Source: JAUWQU01 sp964605095 (lineage in GTDB: Bacteria; Planctomycetota; Phycisphaerae; SM23-33). From it: a stretch of 25,893 bases of DNA. Positions 7,660 through 14,996 of this stretch are shown piece by piece. The stretch is taken from positions 1 through 25,893 of the forward strand of contig CAZSBS010000031.1 of assembly GCA_964605095.1 (NCBI GenBank). The letters are read 5' to 3'. Below the pieces are notes generated by a model. That model did no database searches. It was not told where the DNA came from and saw only the letters and a list, made by a program, of their open reading frames with translations. Position 1 is the stretch's first letter. Each line of letters starts with the position of its first letter. Position numbers and translations under genes: made by a program.

Positions 7660-8128
7660 TGCCCTTCTCCAGGAAAGGCCCCACCAGACGCTCGAACTGG
7701 CCGGTAAATACGAAGTTCTCCTCGGGGAACTCCATCCCGCCAAGGTTCTGGTCGATGTGCGAGAACATAAGGTCGATATGCCCGATGCACTTGCCGTTGC
7801 GCAGCACCGTGCCGGCGGTGCTGGCGGCCTCGGGGGCGATGTTCTCCACCTCGGCGCGGTAGGTTATCTGATCGCCCGGCAGGACCAGGTCGTCAAGCTG
7901 GGCCTTGACCACCTTGGCCAGGATCACCTTCTCCTGGAAGTTGCGAGCCTGCCCGACAAGTATGCCCGCGGTCTGGGCCATGCCCTCGATCATCAGGCTC
8001 ATGGGCATGACGGGGTACGCCTCCCAGTGGTCGTGGAGGTGTTCCTCGGCCAGAGAGACGTTCTTGACGGCCACGGCCAGTTTGCCGGGGACAAACTCCA
8101 GGAATCGGTCGATCCAGATCCAACGCAT
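7652..8128 (-). CDS. FabZ/FabA-type 3-hydroxyacyl-ACP dehydratase (copy 1)
   Basis: The 158-residue single hot-dog-fold protein of FabZ size has catalytic His34 (in DHWEAYPVMP) and Glu48 (in MIEGMAQTAG). The usual PGVL after VMP is replaced by MSLM. The enzyme would dehydrate a 3-hydroxyacyl-ACP to the trans-2-enoyl form. The ATG at 8128 begins at MRWIWIDRFLEF, has GGAG upstream, and matches the start of the second copy (8799-9296). The gene lies 68 bp downstream of the acyl carrier protein and overlaps the degenerate ketosynthase gene by 8 bp. With no ketoreductase in the window, its substrate must be supplied by a reductase encoded elsewhere. Confidence 0.85.
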   Translation of the reverse strand: MRWIWIDRFLEFVPGKLAVAVKNVSLAEEHLHDHWEAYPVMPMSLMIEGMAQTAGILVGQARNFQEKVILAKVVKAQLDDLVLPGDQITYRAEVENIAPEAASTAGTVLRNGKCIGHIDLMFSHIDQNLGGMEFPEENFVFTGQFERLVGPFLEKGNA

Positions 8129-8196
8129 GTCATACTCCGCCCGCCCGCGCGGCAAATGCCCGACGCACACCCGGGCCTGCGCCCCGCGGCTGCGGC

Positions 8197-8586
8197 TCAG
8201 CCGCCGACCTTCGTCTTGACGTAGCTGACGATAGTCTGGACCTTGAACAGCGAGGCCATCTTGTTGATGTCCGGGTCCTGCTCGAACTCGGTGAAGTCCA
8301 CGTGAGGCATGGACGTCTTGAGCTGGGCAAGCCCGGAGGCCGTCAGCTTGCCGTCTTTGACGAACTCGGGATTGTTGAAGATACCGTCGGGGAACAACTC
8401 GCCACGGGGGATCTTGATGTTGAAGCCCTTCTCGAGACGGAAGACGATGTCCAGGAAGTCAATGGACTCGGCCCCGAGATCGCCCGTAAGGGTCGCGTCG
8501 GCCGTAACCTCTTCCTCGTCCACGCCAAGGGCGTCCACCAAGGTCTCTTTCACCTTCTCAAAGACTTCATCTTCGGTCATCGGCAT
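8197..8586 (-). CDS. Extended acyl carrier protein
   Basis: The 129-residue protein has the acyl-carrier motif LGAESIDFLD; Ser41 is the expected 4'-phosphopantetheine attachment site. Helix I (DEVFEKVKETLVDALGV) and the TADATLTGDLGAES loop are typical. After the RLEKGFNIKIPR region the protein continues for about 60 residues, with an ELFPDGIFNNPEFVKDGKLT segment and a final helix FKVQTIVSYVKTKV. Housekeeping acyl carrier proteins are about 80 residues, so this one holds an insert before the last helix. It would carry the growing chain for the neighbouring ketosynthases and dehydratases. AGGAG lies about 10 bases before the ATG at 8586; a second in-frame Met occurs two codons later. Confidence 0.88.
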   Translation of the reverse strand: MPMTEDEVFEKVKETLVDALGVDEEEVTADATLTGDLGAESIDFLDIVFRLEKGFNIKIPRGELFPDGIFNNPEFVKDGKLTASGLAQLKTSMPHVDFTEFEQDPDINKMASLFKVQTIVSYVKTKVGG

Positions 8587-8619
8587 TGCCTGTTTTCTCC
8601 TGTTGTGCCGTTTTCAAAC

Positions 8620-8646
8620 GCTATACGTATTGATACAAATCGACAA
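8620..8646 (-). promoter_or_regulatory. Possible promoter upstream of the acyl carrier protein gene
   Basis: On the minus strand TTGTCG (8646-8641) is followed 15 bp later by TATAGC (8625-8620), about 33 bp before the start codon. This AT-rich patch stands out in a GC-rich operon, but the spacer is short and the boxes are imperfect. It lies within the 212-bp gap between the second dehydratase and the carrier protein (8587-8798), which holds no gene that I can see. Confidence 0.25.
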
Positions 8647-8798
8647 AAGATGCGTTCCCTGCCGCCAAAGGCAAGCCGGGACTCTACATGTATAGAGGCC
8701 CCGACGCGACAAGTCAATGTTATTGGTTATTGGCCTTTTGGACCGCCAAAGCAACCCTCCACGCCAACGGCACGACATTTGCGTCATTTCCCTCCGCC

Positions 8799-9296
8799 TC
8801 AGTTGGGCCTGCCTGCCGCCAGGGCCTCCGGCCCCCCCACCAGCCTGAAGCGCTGGCGAAGCTGGGCCAAGATCGACTCATCCGCGCTGGCCGGGGCGAG
8901 CTTCTCATCGGCGAGGTTGAAGCTGCGAAGCTCCAACCGGCCCGTGACCGCCTGGCGGTCGCCGACGTACCCGACAGCCTTGAACTTAGAGGTGTCCGGG
9001 CCGATCTCCATCGCCTCGACCTCGCAACGCAAAATATTGCCAGGCTTTACGAAATACGTGTACTTCACGTTCCGCGCCGTCGTCAGCACCACCATGCTCT
9101 TTGCGAAGTCCTGCTCGATGCGGATCAGCCAGGCCGCCGACTGCACCAGCGCCTCGATCATCAGCACCCCCGGCATAACCGGAAAGGCCGGAAAATGATC
9201 CGCCAGGTACTCCTCGGCCAGCGAAAGCGCCTTGATCGTGACGATCCGCTTGCCCGGCTCGACCTGCTCAATCCTGTCCACCAGATGGAATTTCAT
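8799..9296 (-). CDS. FabZ/FabA-type 3-hydroxyacyl-ACP dehydratase (copy 2)
   Basis: The 165-residue hot-dog-fold protein has His34 in ADHFPAFPVMPG and Glu48 in MIEALVQSAA, the expected catalytic pair. Its N-terminus (MKFHLVDRIEQVEPGKR) and residue spacing align closely with the other dehydratase at 7652-8128, but this copy keeps the standard VMPGVL loop. It is the first gene of the minus-strand unit. AGGAAG stands just before the ATG at 9296; an in-frame upstream TTG would add 16 residues without family support. Two different dehydratases beside two different ketosynthases argue for a specialised chain, for example a polyene or an unusual lipid, rather than housekeeping fatty acid synthesis. 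Confidence 0.85.
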   Translation of the reverse strand: MKFHLVDRIEQVEPGKRIVTIKALSLAEEYLADHFPAFPVMPGVLMIEALVQSAAWLIRIEQDFAKSMVVLTTARNVKYTYFVKPGNILRCEVEAMEIGPDTSKFKAVGYVGDRQAVTGRLELRSFNLADEKLAPASADESILAQLRQRFRLVGGPEALAAGRPN

Positions 9297-9501
9297 CGCT
9301 TCCTGAACCCTGTGTGCCTCATTTGCCCGCAAGCGCAGCCGCAACGGAGCTTCGGCCTTTTAGTCCCTGGCGGGCACTTATGCAAGCATTTTTGCTAAGA
9401 AAGCCCGCCGCCGAACGTCGTGAGGGTAAGAGGCGGCGCCAAAGTCGGCAACGCCGCCGGGCACGCGGACAGAATCTCGAACCGATAAGGAGAACCAACG
9501 C
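9297..9501. promoter_or_regulatory. Divergent intergenic region between the synthase operon and the discoidin gene
   Basis: These 205 bp separate two divergent genes, so both promoters should lie here. AAGGAG (9487-9492) is a clear ribosome-binding site for the plus-strand gene. An AT-rich patch around 9377-9400 contains the small inverted repeat agcatttttgct, nested inside gcgggc/gcccgc arms, and could be an operator or a promoter core. I could not pick convincing -35 and -10 boxes for either direction. Confidence 0.3.
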
Positions 9502-10362
9502 ATGATCGCCGCACTGACAAGGCTTGGACTTATTGTGCTGCTATTCGCGGCCGCGACGGCTGGGGCCGCCGCACAAACGCCCAAGGCCGAGGCACCCAAG
9601 ACGGACGCCAACGCGGGCGCTGCCGCTGCCACAAGCAACATCGACCCGATCCCGCTCAAGCTGCCCAAGCCGAACTTCGGCGGCACGCCCCCAAACGTGC
9701 CGCCGGGCACCCGCGTTCAGATCACCGATGGCCCGGCCAAGCCGCGAGCCCCGTTCCTGGCTCCCAAGGGCTGCGCGAACGTCGCCTTCAAGAGGCCCGT
9801 CACGGCCAGCGACAACGAGCCGGTCATCGGCACGCTGGACCTGATCACCGACGGGAACAAGGAAGCCGTCGGAGACGCCTACGTGGAGCTTGGCCCCGGC
9901 GTGCAGTGGGTGCAGATCGACCTTGGCTCGGCCGTGACCATCCACGCGATTGTCCTCTGGCATGAGCACAAGGACCCCCGCGTCTATCACGACGTGATAA
10001 TCCAGGTCTCCGACGACAAGGACTTCATCAAGAATGTCCGCACGCTCTTCAACAACGACCACGACAATTCCGCGGGAATGGGAATCGGCGAGAACTGGGG
10101 CTACTATGAAACCAACGAGGGGCTGCTGGCGCCAGCCAAGGCCGTCAAGGCCCGCTTCGTCCGGCTGTACTCAAACGGCAGCACCGGCGACGACCTCAAC
10201 CGCTACACGGAAGTGGAAGTCTACGGACTGCCGGCGGGGAAGGCGGCGAAGGCGACCACACCGGCCAAGTCGGATGCAACGGCAGCGACAAACAAGCCGG
10301 CGGCAGGCCCCTCGGCCACTACCGCCAGCAAGTCCAGCCCCGACGGGGCTGGCGGCGCATAG
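9502..10362 (+). CDS. Exported discoidin (F5/8 type C)-like protein
   Basis: The 286-residue protein has an N-terminal signal peptide (MIAALTRLGLIVLLFAAATAGAAAQ) and a Pro/Ala-rich stretch to about residue 85. One jelly-roll domain follows (about 90-248). Typical features are the early CANVAFKRPVTASD, ITDGNKEA, the core WVQIDLGSAVTIHAIVLWHEH, FVRLYSNGS and the final YTEVEVYG. Such domains bind sugars or surfaces; no catalytic module is present. The C-terminal 35 residues are a low-complexity Ala/Thr/Lys tail. AAGGAG lies 9 bp upstream of the ATG. The gene leads a plus-strand run towards the FlgO-like and dihaem genes. Confidence 0.8.
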   Translation: MIAALTRLGLIVLLFAAATAGAAAQTPKAEAPKTDANAGAAAATSNIDPIPLKLPKPNFGGTPPNVPPGTRVQITDGPAKPRAPFLAPKGCANVAFKRPVTASDNEPVIGTLDLITDGNKEAVGDAYVELGPGVQWVQIDLGSAVTIHAIVLWHEHKDPRVYHDVIIQVSDDKDFIKNVRTLFNNDHDNSAGMGIGENWGYYETNEGLLAPAKAVKARFVRLYSNGSTGDDLNRYTEVEVYGLPAGKAAKATTPAKSDATAATNKPAAGPSATTASKSSPDGAGGA

Positions 10363-10414
10363 CCGGCCCTTGGGGCCCCTGGCGGGGAGATGACTGAAAG
10401 GAACCTCCGGCTAT
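10359..10414. repeat. Inverted repeat after the discoidin gene, shared with the window start
   Basis: ATAGCCGG (10359-10366) pairs with CCGGCTAT (10407-10414) across 40 bp and overlaps the stop codon of the gene ending at 10362. The string acctccggctat (10403-10414) recurs exactly at 3-14, and ggcgcatagccgg at the discoidin stop is the reverse complement of bases at the left edge. It may be a terminator-like hairpin or a short interspersed repeat. Confidence 0.35.
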
Positions 10415-10455
10415 CCCGGCGCGCCGGGAACGGCCCTGTCGGGCCTCCAAGCCAG

Positions 10456-10584
10456 TCACACGGAATTGCCGAACAGTCTCAACTGATGGCCAATCTCCGC
10501 CCACACCGCCGCCAGCAGCACCAACGTGTCGATCAGGTCGTCGGTCCAGTCGACCGACTTGCCCTTTCCGCAACCCGCTTGCAT
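10456..10584 (-). CDS. Small hypothetical ORF
   Basis: This is a 42-residue reading in the gap between two plus-strand genes. It starts MQAGCGKGKSVDWTDDLIDT, continues LVLLAAVWAEIGHQL, and ends FGNSV. The residue composition and G/C-ending codons look protein-like, unlike the shadow frames around it. There is no convincing ribosome-binding site and no family that I recognise. It could be the surviving end of a lost gene. The rest of 10363-10638 shows only a cccggcgcgccggg palindrome (10415-10428) and no other feature. Confidence 0.25.
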   Translation of the reverse strand: MQAGCGKGKSVDWTDDLIDTLVLLAAVWAEIGHQLRLFGNSV

Positions 10585-10638
10585 CGGGTACAATTTCTTT
10601 GACCAAGGATGACCCGTGCATATCGAGGAGTTGCGATC

Positions 10639-12167
10639 ATGGCGATTCGCTCCGCCATAGTGGTGATAGTGTTTCTCAGTCTTGCGGGCTTCTGCGCCGC
10701 GGACGATGCAGGACAATCGCCCCAGGCGCCGTTGAGGCCTGCTCGCTTCAGCGAGCAGGTGGATAACCAACCGAAGCCCACACCCACCACACCCACCGCT
10801 TCCAATCCCCCCGCCTCCAGGCCCGCCAAGGTCGCCGCGTGCGTCTTTGACTTCACCTGCGCCGCCGACGCTGAGTACGGCAAAAAACNNNNNNNNNNNN
10901 NNNNNNNNNNNNNNNNNNNNNNNNNNNNNNNNNNNNNNNNNNNNNNNNNNNNNNNNNNNNNNNNNNNNNNNNNNNNNNNNNNNNNNNNGCCGCGTGCGTC
11001 TTTGACTTCACCTGCGCCGCCGACGCTGAGTACGGCAAAAAACTCGCCAACGCCATCCGCATGCGCCTGGCGCGCCACGAGCAGTTCGACGTGATGGACC
11101 GGCTGACCACGGCTGAGTTCGCACCCGCCCTGCCGGCAAACACCGAGAGCAACAAGGTCGTCGAGATGATGACCAAGCGCCTGGCCATCGAGCTCGCCGT
11201 GTACGGCACGGTCGTCAAGGACGGTTCCCGCGTCCGGCTGGAGCTGGCTTGCGTGGACCTTCGGCCGGGGGCCGAGCACAAGACATGGCACAAGGACCTG
11301 TCCGACAACACCCAGCGGCCCGAGGCGGTGATAAGCAAGGCCGCCGTCGAAGCCGTGACGGGTGCGGCCGAGTGGGTCCCGCCGCAGTATGGCGACGAGG
11401 CGGAGCCGACCGCCGCCGAACTCGGCGAGCCGGTGAACGTCAACGGCACGTTCGACCAGCCAGGCCACGCCGGCTGGCAGGCGCCCGACAACGCCGCGAG
11501 CTTCCTCGAGCCCGGCCCGGGCGGGCGCGGCACGATCCTCCGCATCCGCACGGATCTTGCCCGCGCGCCGTACATCGACTACATCCGAGCCATCCGCATG
11601 GGCAGGGCCAGCCCCGCCAACCCGCCGAATATCGCCACCGAGACCGGCTACAGTTGCCTCGGCGGAATGGAGGGCGTGCACTTCAAGAGCGACTGGATAA
11701 AGGCCACCCCCGGCCAGCGCTACTGGCTCCTGGCCGACTTCGACCGACCCGGCGGCAAGGTGTTCGTCAAGGGCTCAAAGGCCACCGAATACGCACTCGA
11801 CGGCCTGCCCGAAAGCGCCCTGGCCGCCTTGAAGATGACGCCAGAGCAGTTCGCCGCCTTGCCCGAAGCCCAGCAGAAAAAGCTCGTCGCCGAGGCCGCC
11901 AAGAAAGATCCCAAGGCCTTCCTCCGCGAATGCTACCGCTGGTACCTCAACTGCCGAGGCCAGGATGGCAAGTGGAACCATCTCGCCGCCCCCTTCCCCC
12001 CGCGAGGGGGCCTGCCGGCGGACGTCCAATGGCTCCAGATTCAGGTTTACACATACTGGCCGGCCGGGACGTACAGGTACGACAACGTGCAAATGTACAA
12101 GGACCCCCGCCAGAAAGCACCGCTGCCCGAGGAAAAGCCGCGAACGCCGAAAGGCTCGGATAAGTAA
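10639..12167 (+). CDS. Exported protein with FlgO/CsgG-like N-terminal domain, split by an assembly gap
   Basis: The start at ATG 10639 (GAGGAG upstream) gives a signal peptide, MAIRSAIVVIVFLSLAGFCA. A Pro/Thr linker follows. Next comes a region like FlgO/CsgG/TolB-N proteins: VAACVFDFTCAADAEYGKKL, LARHEQFDVMDRLTTAEF, and LAIELAVYGTVVKDGSRVRL. The C-terminal half contains a beta-rich, carbohydrate-binding-like segment (VNVNGTFDQPGHAGW ... WIKATPGQRYWLLADF). The reading frame is broken only by 100 N at 10889-10988 and by a 55-bp sequence present on both sides. Deleting the N run and one copy restores a single 457-residue frame. It lies 106 bp before the dihaem gene and is probably co-transcribed with it. 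Function is unknown; an envelope lipoprotein-like or accessory role is an inference. Confidence 0.75.
10889..10988. other. 100-N scaffold gap between contigs that overlap by 55 bp
   Basis: Exactly 100 N separate two copies of the same 55 bases (10834-10888 and 10989-11043, both starting gccgcgtgcgtctttgactt). A k-mer-length overlap flanking a fixed-size N run is what a de Bruijn assembler followed by a scaffolder produces when it does not merge adjoining contigs. The true sequence is most likely continuous with no gap. Confidence 0.9.
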
Positions 12168-12283
12168 ACCGCACAGGGAAGAGCCCGCTCAGCAGGGGTT
12201 CAAGGAACAAGAGACGCCGGAAAGCCCCACCGCACATGGGAAAGAAGTCGCCATCGCCAAAAGGCTCGGATAAATGAAACGCA
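12145..12283 (+). repeat. 29-bp direct repeat bracketing the gap between the FlgO-like and dihaem genes
   Basis: Positions 12145-12173 and 12255-12283 match at about 25 of 29 bases, sharing aaaggctcggataa and a cgca end. The first copy encodes the C-terminal KGSDK and stop of the FlgO-like protein. The second supplies the ribosome-binding-site region and start codon of the dihaem gene. The 110-bp period suggests a local tandem duplication that created or remodelled the leader of the downstream gene. Confidence 0.6.
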
Positions 12284-14598
12284 TGACCGCCGCGACCGCC
12301 ATGTTTGCAGTTTTTCTATGCCAGGCCGCTGCCGCCACGCCGGGCGCGGGTGGCACATCTCCCGCCGCAGCGGCCGCGACGTCCTCCGCACCAGCCCCCC
12401 TGGCCGACTGCCCGGAAATCGTCTTCATCAAGCGTCACCACATACGCCCCCCCTTCGGGCTAGGCACGATGTACGCATGGGACTGCTACTCGCCCGGCGG
12501 CGGCATTTACGCGGCCGACCCCCGCAACCCGGAGCGGCCCCATCGCGAGATATTCCGCGGCGACGATGGCGTGGTGTTCAACATCGAGCTGTCCTACGAT
12601 GCCCGCAAGATCCTCTTCGCCTGGATGTCGATGGCGAAGGATGCCCGCGACTCGTTCCATATTTACGAGATCGGCGTCGACGGCAAGGGCCTGCGCCAAC
12701 TCACGACCGGGCGATACCACGACGTAAGCGCCATCTACCTGCCCGGCGGGAACATCTGCTTTTCCTCAACCAGGAGCGAGTGCTACTCAATGTGCCAGCC
12801 CGCGCCCGGCTGCGCTATGTTCGTCATGAACGCCGACGGAGGCGGCATCCGTCGAATCGAGTTCAGCACGCTGGGCGACTACTCCCCGGCCGTCATGGCC
12901 GATGGCAGGATCCTGTTCATGCGATGGGAGTACAACGACCGCAGCCTGTTCACGCGTCAGAGCCTCTGGACGATCAACCCCAACGGCACGTCGGTGAGGC
13001 TGTTCTACGGCAACACGCTGGCCAGCCCGAACGTCTTGTGGCAGGCAAGGGAGATTCCCGGTTCGGATAAGGTCATCTGCACGATGGCGCCGCACCATGG
13101 CACGCCGTCCGGCGCGATTGCGGTGATCGACCAGCTACTGGGCATGGAAAACCCCGCCGCCATCACGAACCTCACGCCGTCTATCCACGTCAGGGTCAGC
13201 ACGGACCACGGCGCCTGGCCGGCAGGCGACACGCAGCACCCATGGGCGTACCTCGACCCCTGGCCGCTGGACGAGAAGCACTGCCTCGTCGCCTACGGCG
13301 GGCCGGCACCAAAGAAGGACGAACTGGGAAAATACAGGCTCGTGATGCTCGAACCCGGCGAGAAACGCACGCCGCTCTGCGAGGATGCTACCTACTCGTG
13401 CTTCAACCCGATCCCGCTGCGCCCCAGGCCGGTGCCGGCGGATCTGCCCGGGCCGGTCGAGTCGCAGGAGGCCGCGGGCACGTTCGTCCTCCAGGACGTC
13501 TATCGTGGCCTGACCGGCGTGCCGAGAGGCGCGGTCAAGCAACTGCGAATCATCTCGCAGGCGCCCAAGCCCTGCAACATGCGAGGCCAGCGCGCTTACG
13601 ACCACGACCCCCTCGTCGGGCGCGGCACGTACTACGTCAAGTACAACTACGGCACCGTGCCAGTCGAGGCCGACGGATCGGCCTGCTTCAACGCCCCAGC
13701 GGGCGTCGAACTCTACTTCCAGGCCCTCGACGCCAACGGCAAGGAGATCTGCCGCATGGCCTCGATCACGCAGATCATGCCCGGTGAAATGCAGGGCTGC
13801 ATCGGCTGCCACGAGCCCCGAGACTCCTCCGCCACCGCCAACAAGCCGCTGGCTATGAAGCGCCCGCCCGTCGATATCACCCCGCCGCCGTGGGGCGCCG
13901 GACCCGTGGACTTCGTCAAGCAGGTCCAGCCCGTGCTCGACCGCTACTGCACTAGCTGCCACAGCGGGTCGGACCCCAACGGCGGCATCGACCTGTCCAA
14001 CGACAAGGCCCAGCTCTTCAACATGGCCTACACGAACCTGACCGTGCCCAAGTGGGTGGACTTCTATTGGGTCAATTCCGCCGGCACGGCCGTGATTAAG
14101 CCGATGTCCAGCGGCTCGTACGTCAGCGGGCTGACAAAGCTGATAGAGTCCCGCCACGCCAAGGTGGACGCCGACGATGCGTCCCGGCGGGCGATCTACG
14201 CGTGGATCGACACCAACGTGCCCTATTACGGCACCTACGACAACACGCGCCCCGGCACGCAGGGCTCGCGCGACATATGGACCGGCAAGTGGTTCGGCGA
14301 CGTCAATCGCCTCTTGAAGGCCGGCGGACGCCCCGGCCACGGCGAGGCGTACATCAACCTCACGCATCCCCAGTGGAGCCGTGTGCTGGTGGACCACCTG
14401 CCCAAGAACTCCGGCGGGCGCGGAATCACGCCAACATTTACCGGCCTGGACGACCCGGACTACCAGGCCATCCTGGCCGCCATAAAGCAAGGCCAGCAGG
14501 CCCTGAACGCCAACCCGCGAATGGACATGCCCGGCGCCCGCCCCGTGCCATATCCGACGGACTTCGGCAAGCTCCATGGCGGCTTCGCCGGGCCGTAG
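12274..14598 (+). CDS. Hydrazine-synthase-alpha-like dihaem cytochrome c protein
   Basis: The 774-residue exported protein has an N-terminal signal region (MKRMTAATAMFAVFLCQAAA). A beta-propeller-like middle follows, as in the HZS_alpha family (DGVVFNIELSYDARKILFAW, GGNICFSSTRSECYSMCQ, VMNADGGGIRRIEFS). Two c-type haem sites are CIGCH (509-513) and CTSCH (559-563). Near the end, His628 in SRHAKV and the following IYAWIDTNVPYYGTY look like the distal-ligand region of the second haem. In anammox hydrazine synthase the first haem motif is, as I recall, followed four residues later by a Tyr ligand; here that position is Asp517. No beta or gamma subunit gene is nearby. The protein is probably a periplasmic redox protein of unknown substrate rather than a hydrazine synthase. 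The leader is a partial duplicate of the preceding gene's 3' end. Confidence 0.8.
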   Translation: MKRMTAATAMFAVFLCQAAAATPGAGGTSPAAAAATSSAPAPLADCPEIVFIKRHHIRPPFGLGTMYAWDCYSPGGGIYAADPRNPERPHREIFRGDDGVVFNIELSYDARKILFAWMSMAKDARDSFHIYEIGVDGKGLRQLTTGRYHDVSAIYLPGGNICFSSTRSECYSMCQPAPGCAMFVMNADGGGIRRIEFSTLGDYSPAVMADGRILFMRWEYNDRSLFTRQSLWTINPNGTSVRLFYGNTLASPNVLWQAREIPGSDKVICTMAPHHGTPSGAIAVIDQLLGMENPAAITNLTPSIHVRVSTDHGAWPAGDTQHPWAYLDPWPLDEKHCLVAYGGPAPKKDELGKYRLVMLEPGEKRTPLCEDATYSCFNPIPLRPRPVPADLPGPVESQEAAGTFVLQDVYRGLTGVPRGAVKQLRIISQAPKPCNMRGQRAYDHDPLVGRGTYYVKYNYGTVPVEADGSACFNAPAGVELYFQALDANGKEICRMASITQIMPGEMQGCIGCHEPRDSSATANKPLAMKRPPVDITPPPWGAGPVDFVKQVQPVLDRYCTSCHSGSDPNGGIDLSNDKAQLFNMAYTNLTVPKWVDFYWVNSAGTAVIKPMSSGSYVSGLTKLIESRHAKVDADDASRRAIYAWIDTNVPYYGTYDNTRPGTQGSRDIWTGKWFGDVNRLLKAGGRPGHGEAYINLTHPQWSRVLVDHLPKNSGGRGITPTFTGLDDPDYQAILAAIKQGQQALNANPRMDMPGARPVPYPTDFGKLHGGFAGP

Positions 14599-14616
14599 TG
14601 GCATGGGCGTCCGTGG

Positions 14617-14731
14617 CATGGCCATCTTGGCCATGAGTCCCACGGGCATCTTGCCCGTGGTGTCGGTCGAAGGAATCTTCAGAGTTCGCGGGTGCAGGAT
14701 GCCCCTGCGACTCATGGGCGAGACGCACATG
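14617..14731. repeat. Three short hairpins with 8-bp arms and 3-nt loops
   Basis: catggcca-tct-tggccatg (14617-14635) and cacgggca-tct-tgcccgtg (14641-14659) are perfect hairpins of identical geometry, only 5 bp apart. A third, catgggcg-aga-cgcacatg (14713-14731), has one mismatch. They occupy the 288-bp intergenic region after the dihaem gene (14599-14886). No T-run follows, so they are not classical terminators. The shared design suggests a REP-like dispersed repeat family. Confidence 0.7.
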
Positions 14732-14782
14732 CCACGCGAAAATCCCGGTCGCGAAAAGCGCGGTTTGACCGGACCACGGACC

Positions 14783-14811
14783 TTGACAGCCCAGCCGCAC
14801 GCGGCGATAAT
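14783..14811 (+). promoter_or_regulatory. Consensus sigma-70 promoter of the tRNA-Gly gene
   Basis: A perfect TTGACA (14783-14788) is followed by a 17-bp spacer and GATAAT (14806-14811), one base from consensus. Transcription would begin near 14818, about 70 bp before the tRNA. This is the strongest promoter-like sequence in the window. Confidence 0.8.
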
Positions 14812-14886
14812 GCCTGCGTCGATGCCATAAGCCCAGGCTGCGCCGAAAGCCACTACACCGCCTCGGGCACAAGCATCGCAAACTTT

Positions 14887-14958
<72 letters not shown>

Positions 14959-14996
14959 TCATTTTGAGATGGCATAAGGCGGAGTTGGGAGCATTC

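Noticed and set aside
10834..11043. Genuine tandem duplication of 55 bp
   Set aside because: The copies flank a run of exactly 100 N and the second continues the reading frame of the first, which fits an unmerged contig overlap better than biology.
12274..14598. Anammox organism, from a hydrazine-synthase-like gene near a ladderane-like ketosynthase cluster
   Set aside because: No hydrazine synthase beta or gamma gene, no hydrazine dehydrogenase and no radical SAM or desaturase gene typical of ladderane loci is present, and the first haem site differs at the expected ligand position. Alpha-like homologues occur in many non-anammox Planctomycetota.
13135..14853. 572-codon minus-strand frame opposite the dihaem gene
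   Set aside because: The plus strand carries recognised haem motifs and family signatures; the antisense frame has none and simply lacks stops because of GC bias.
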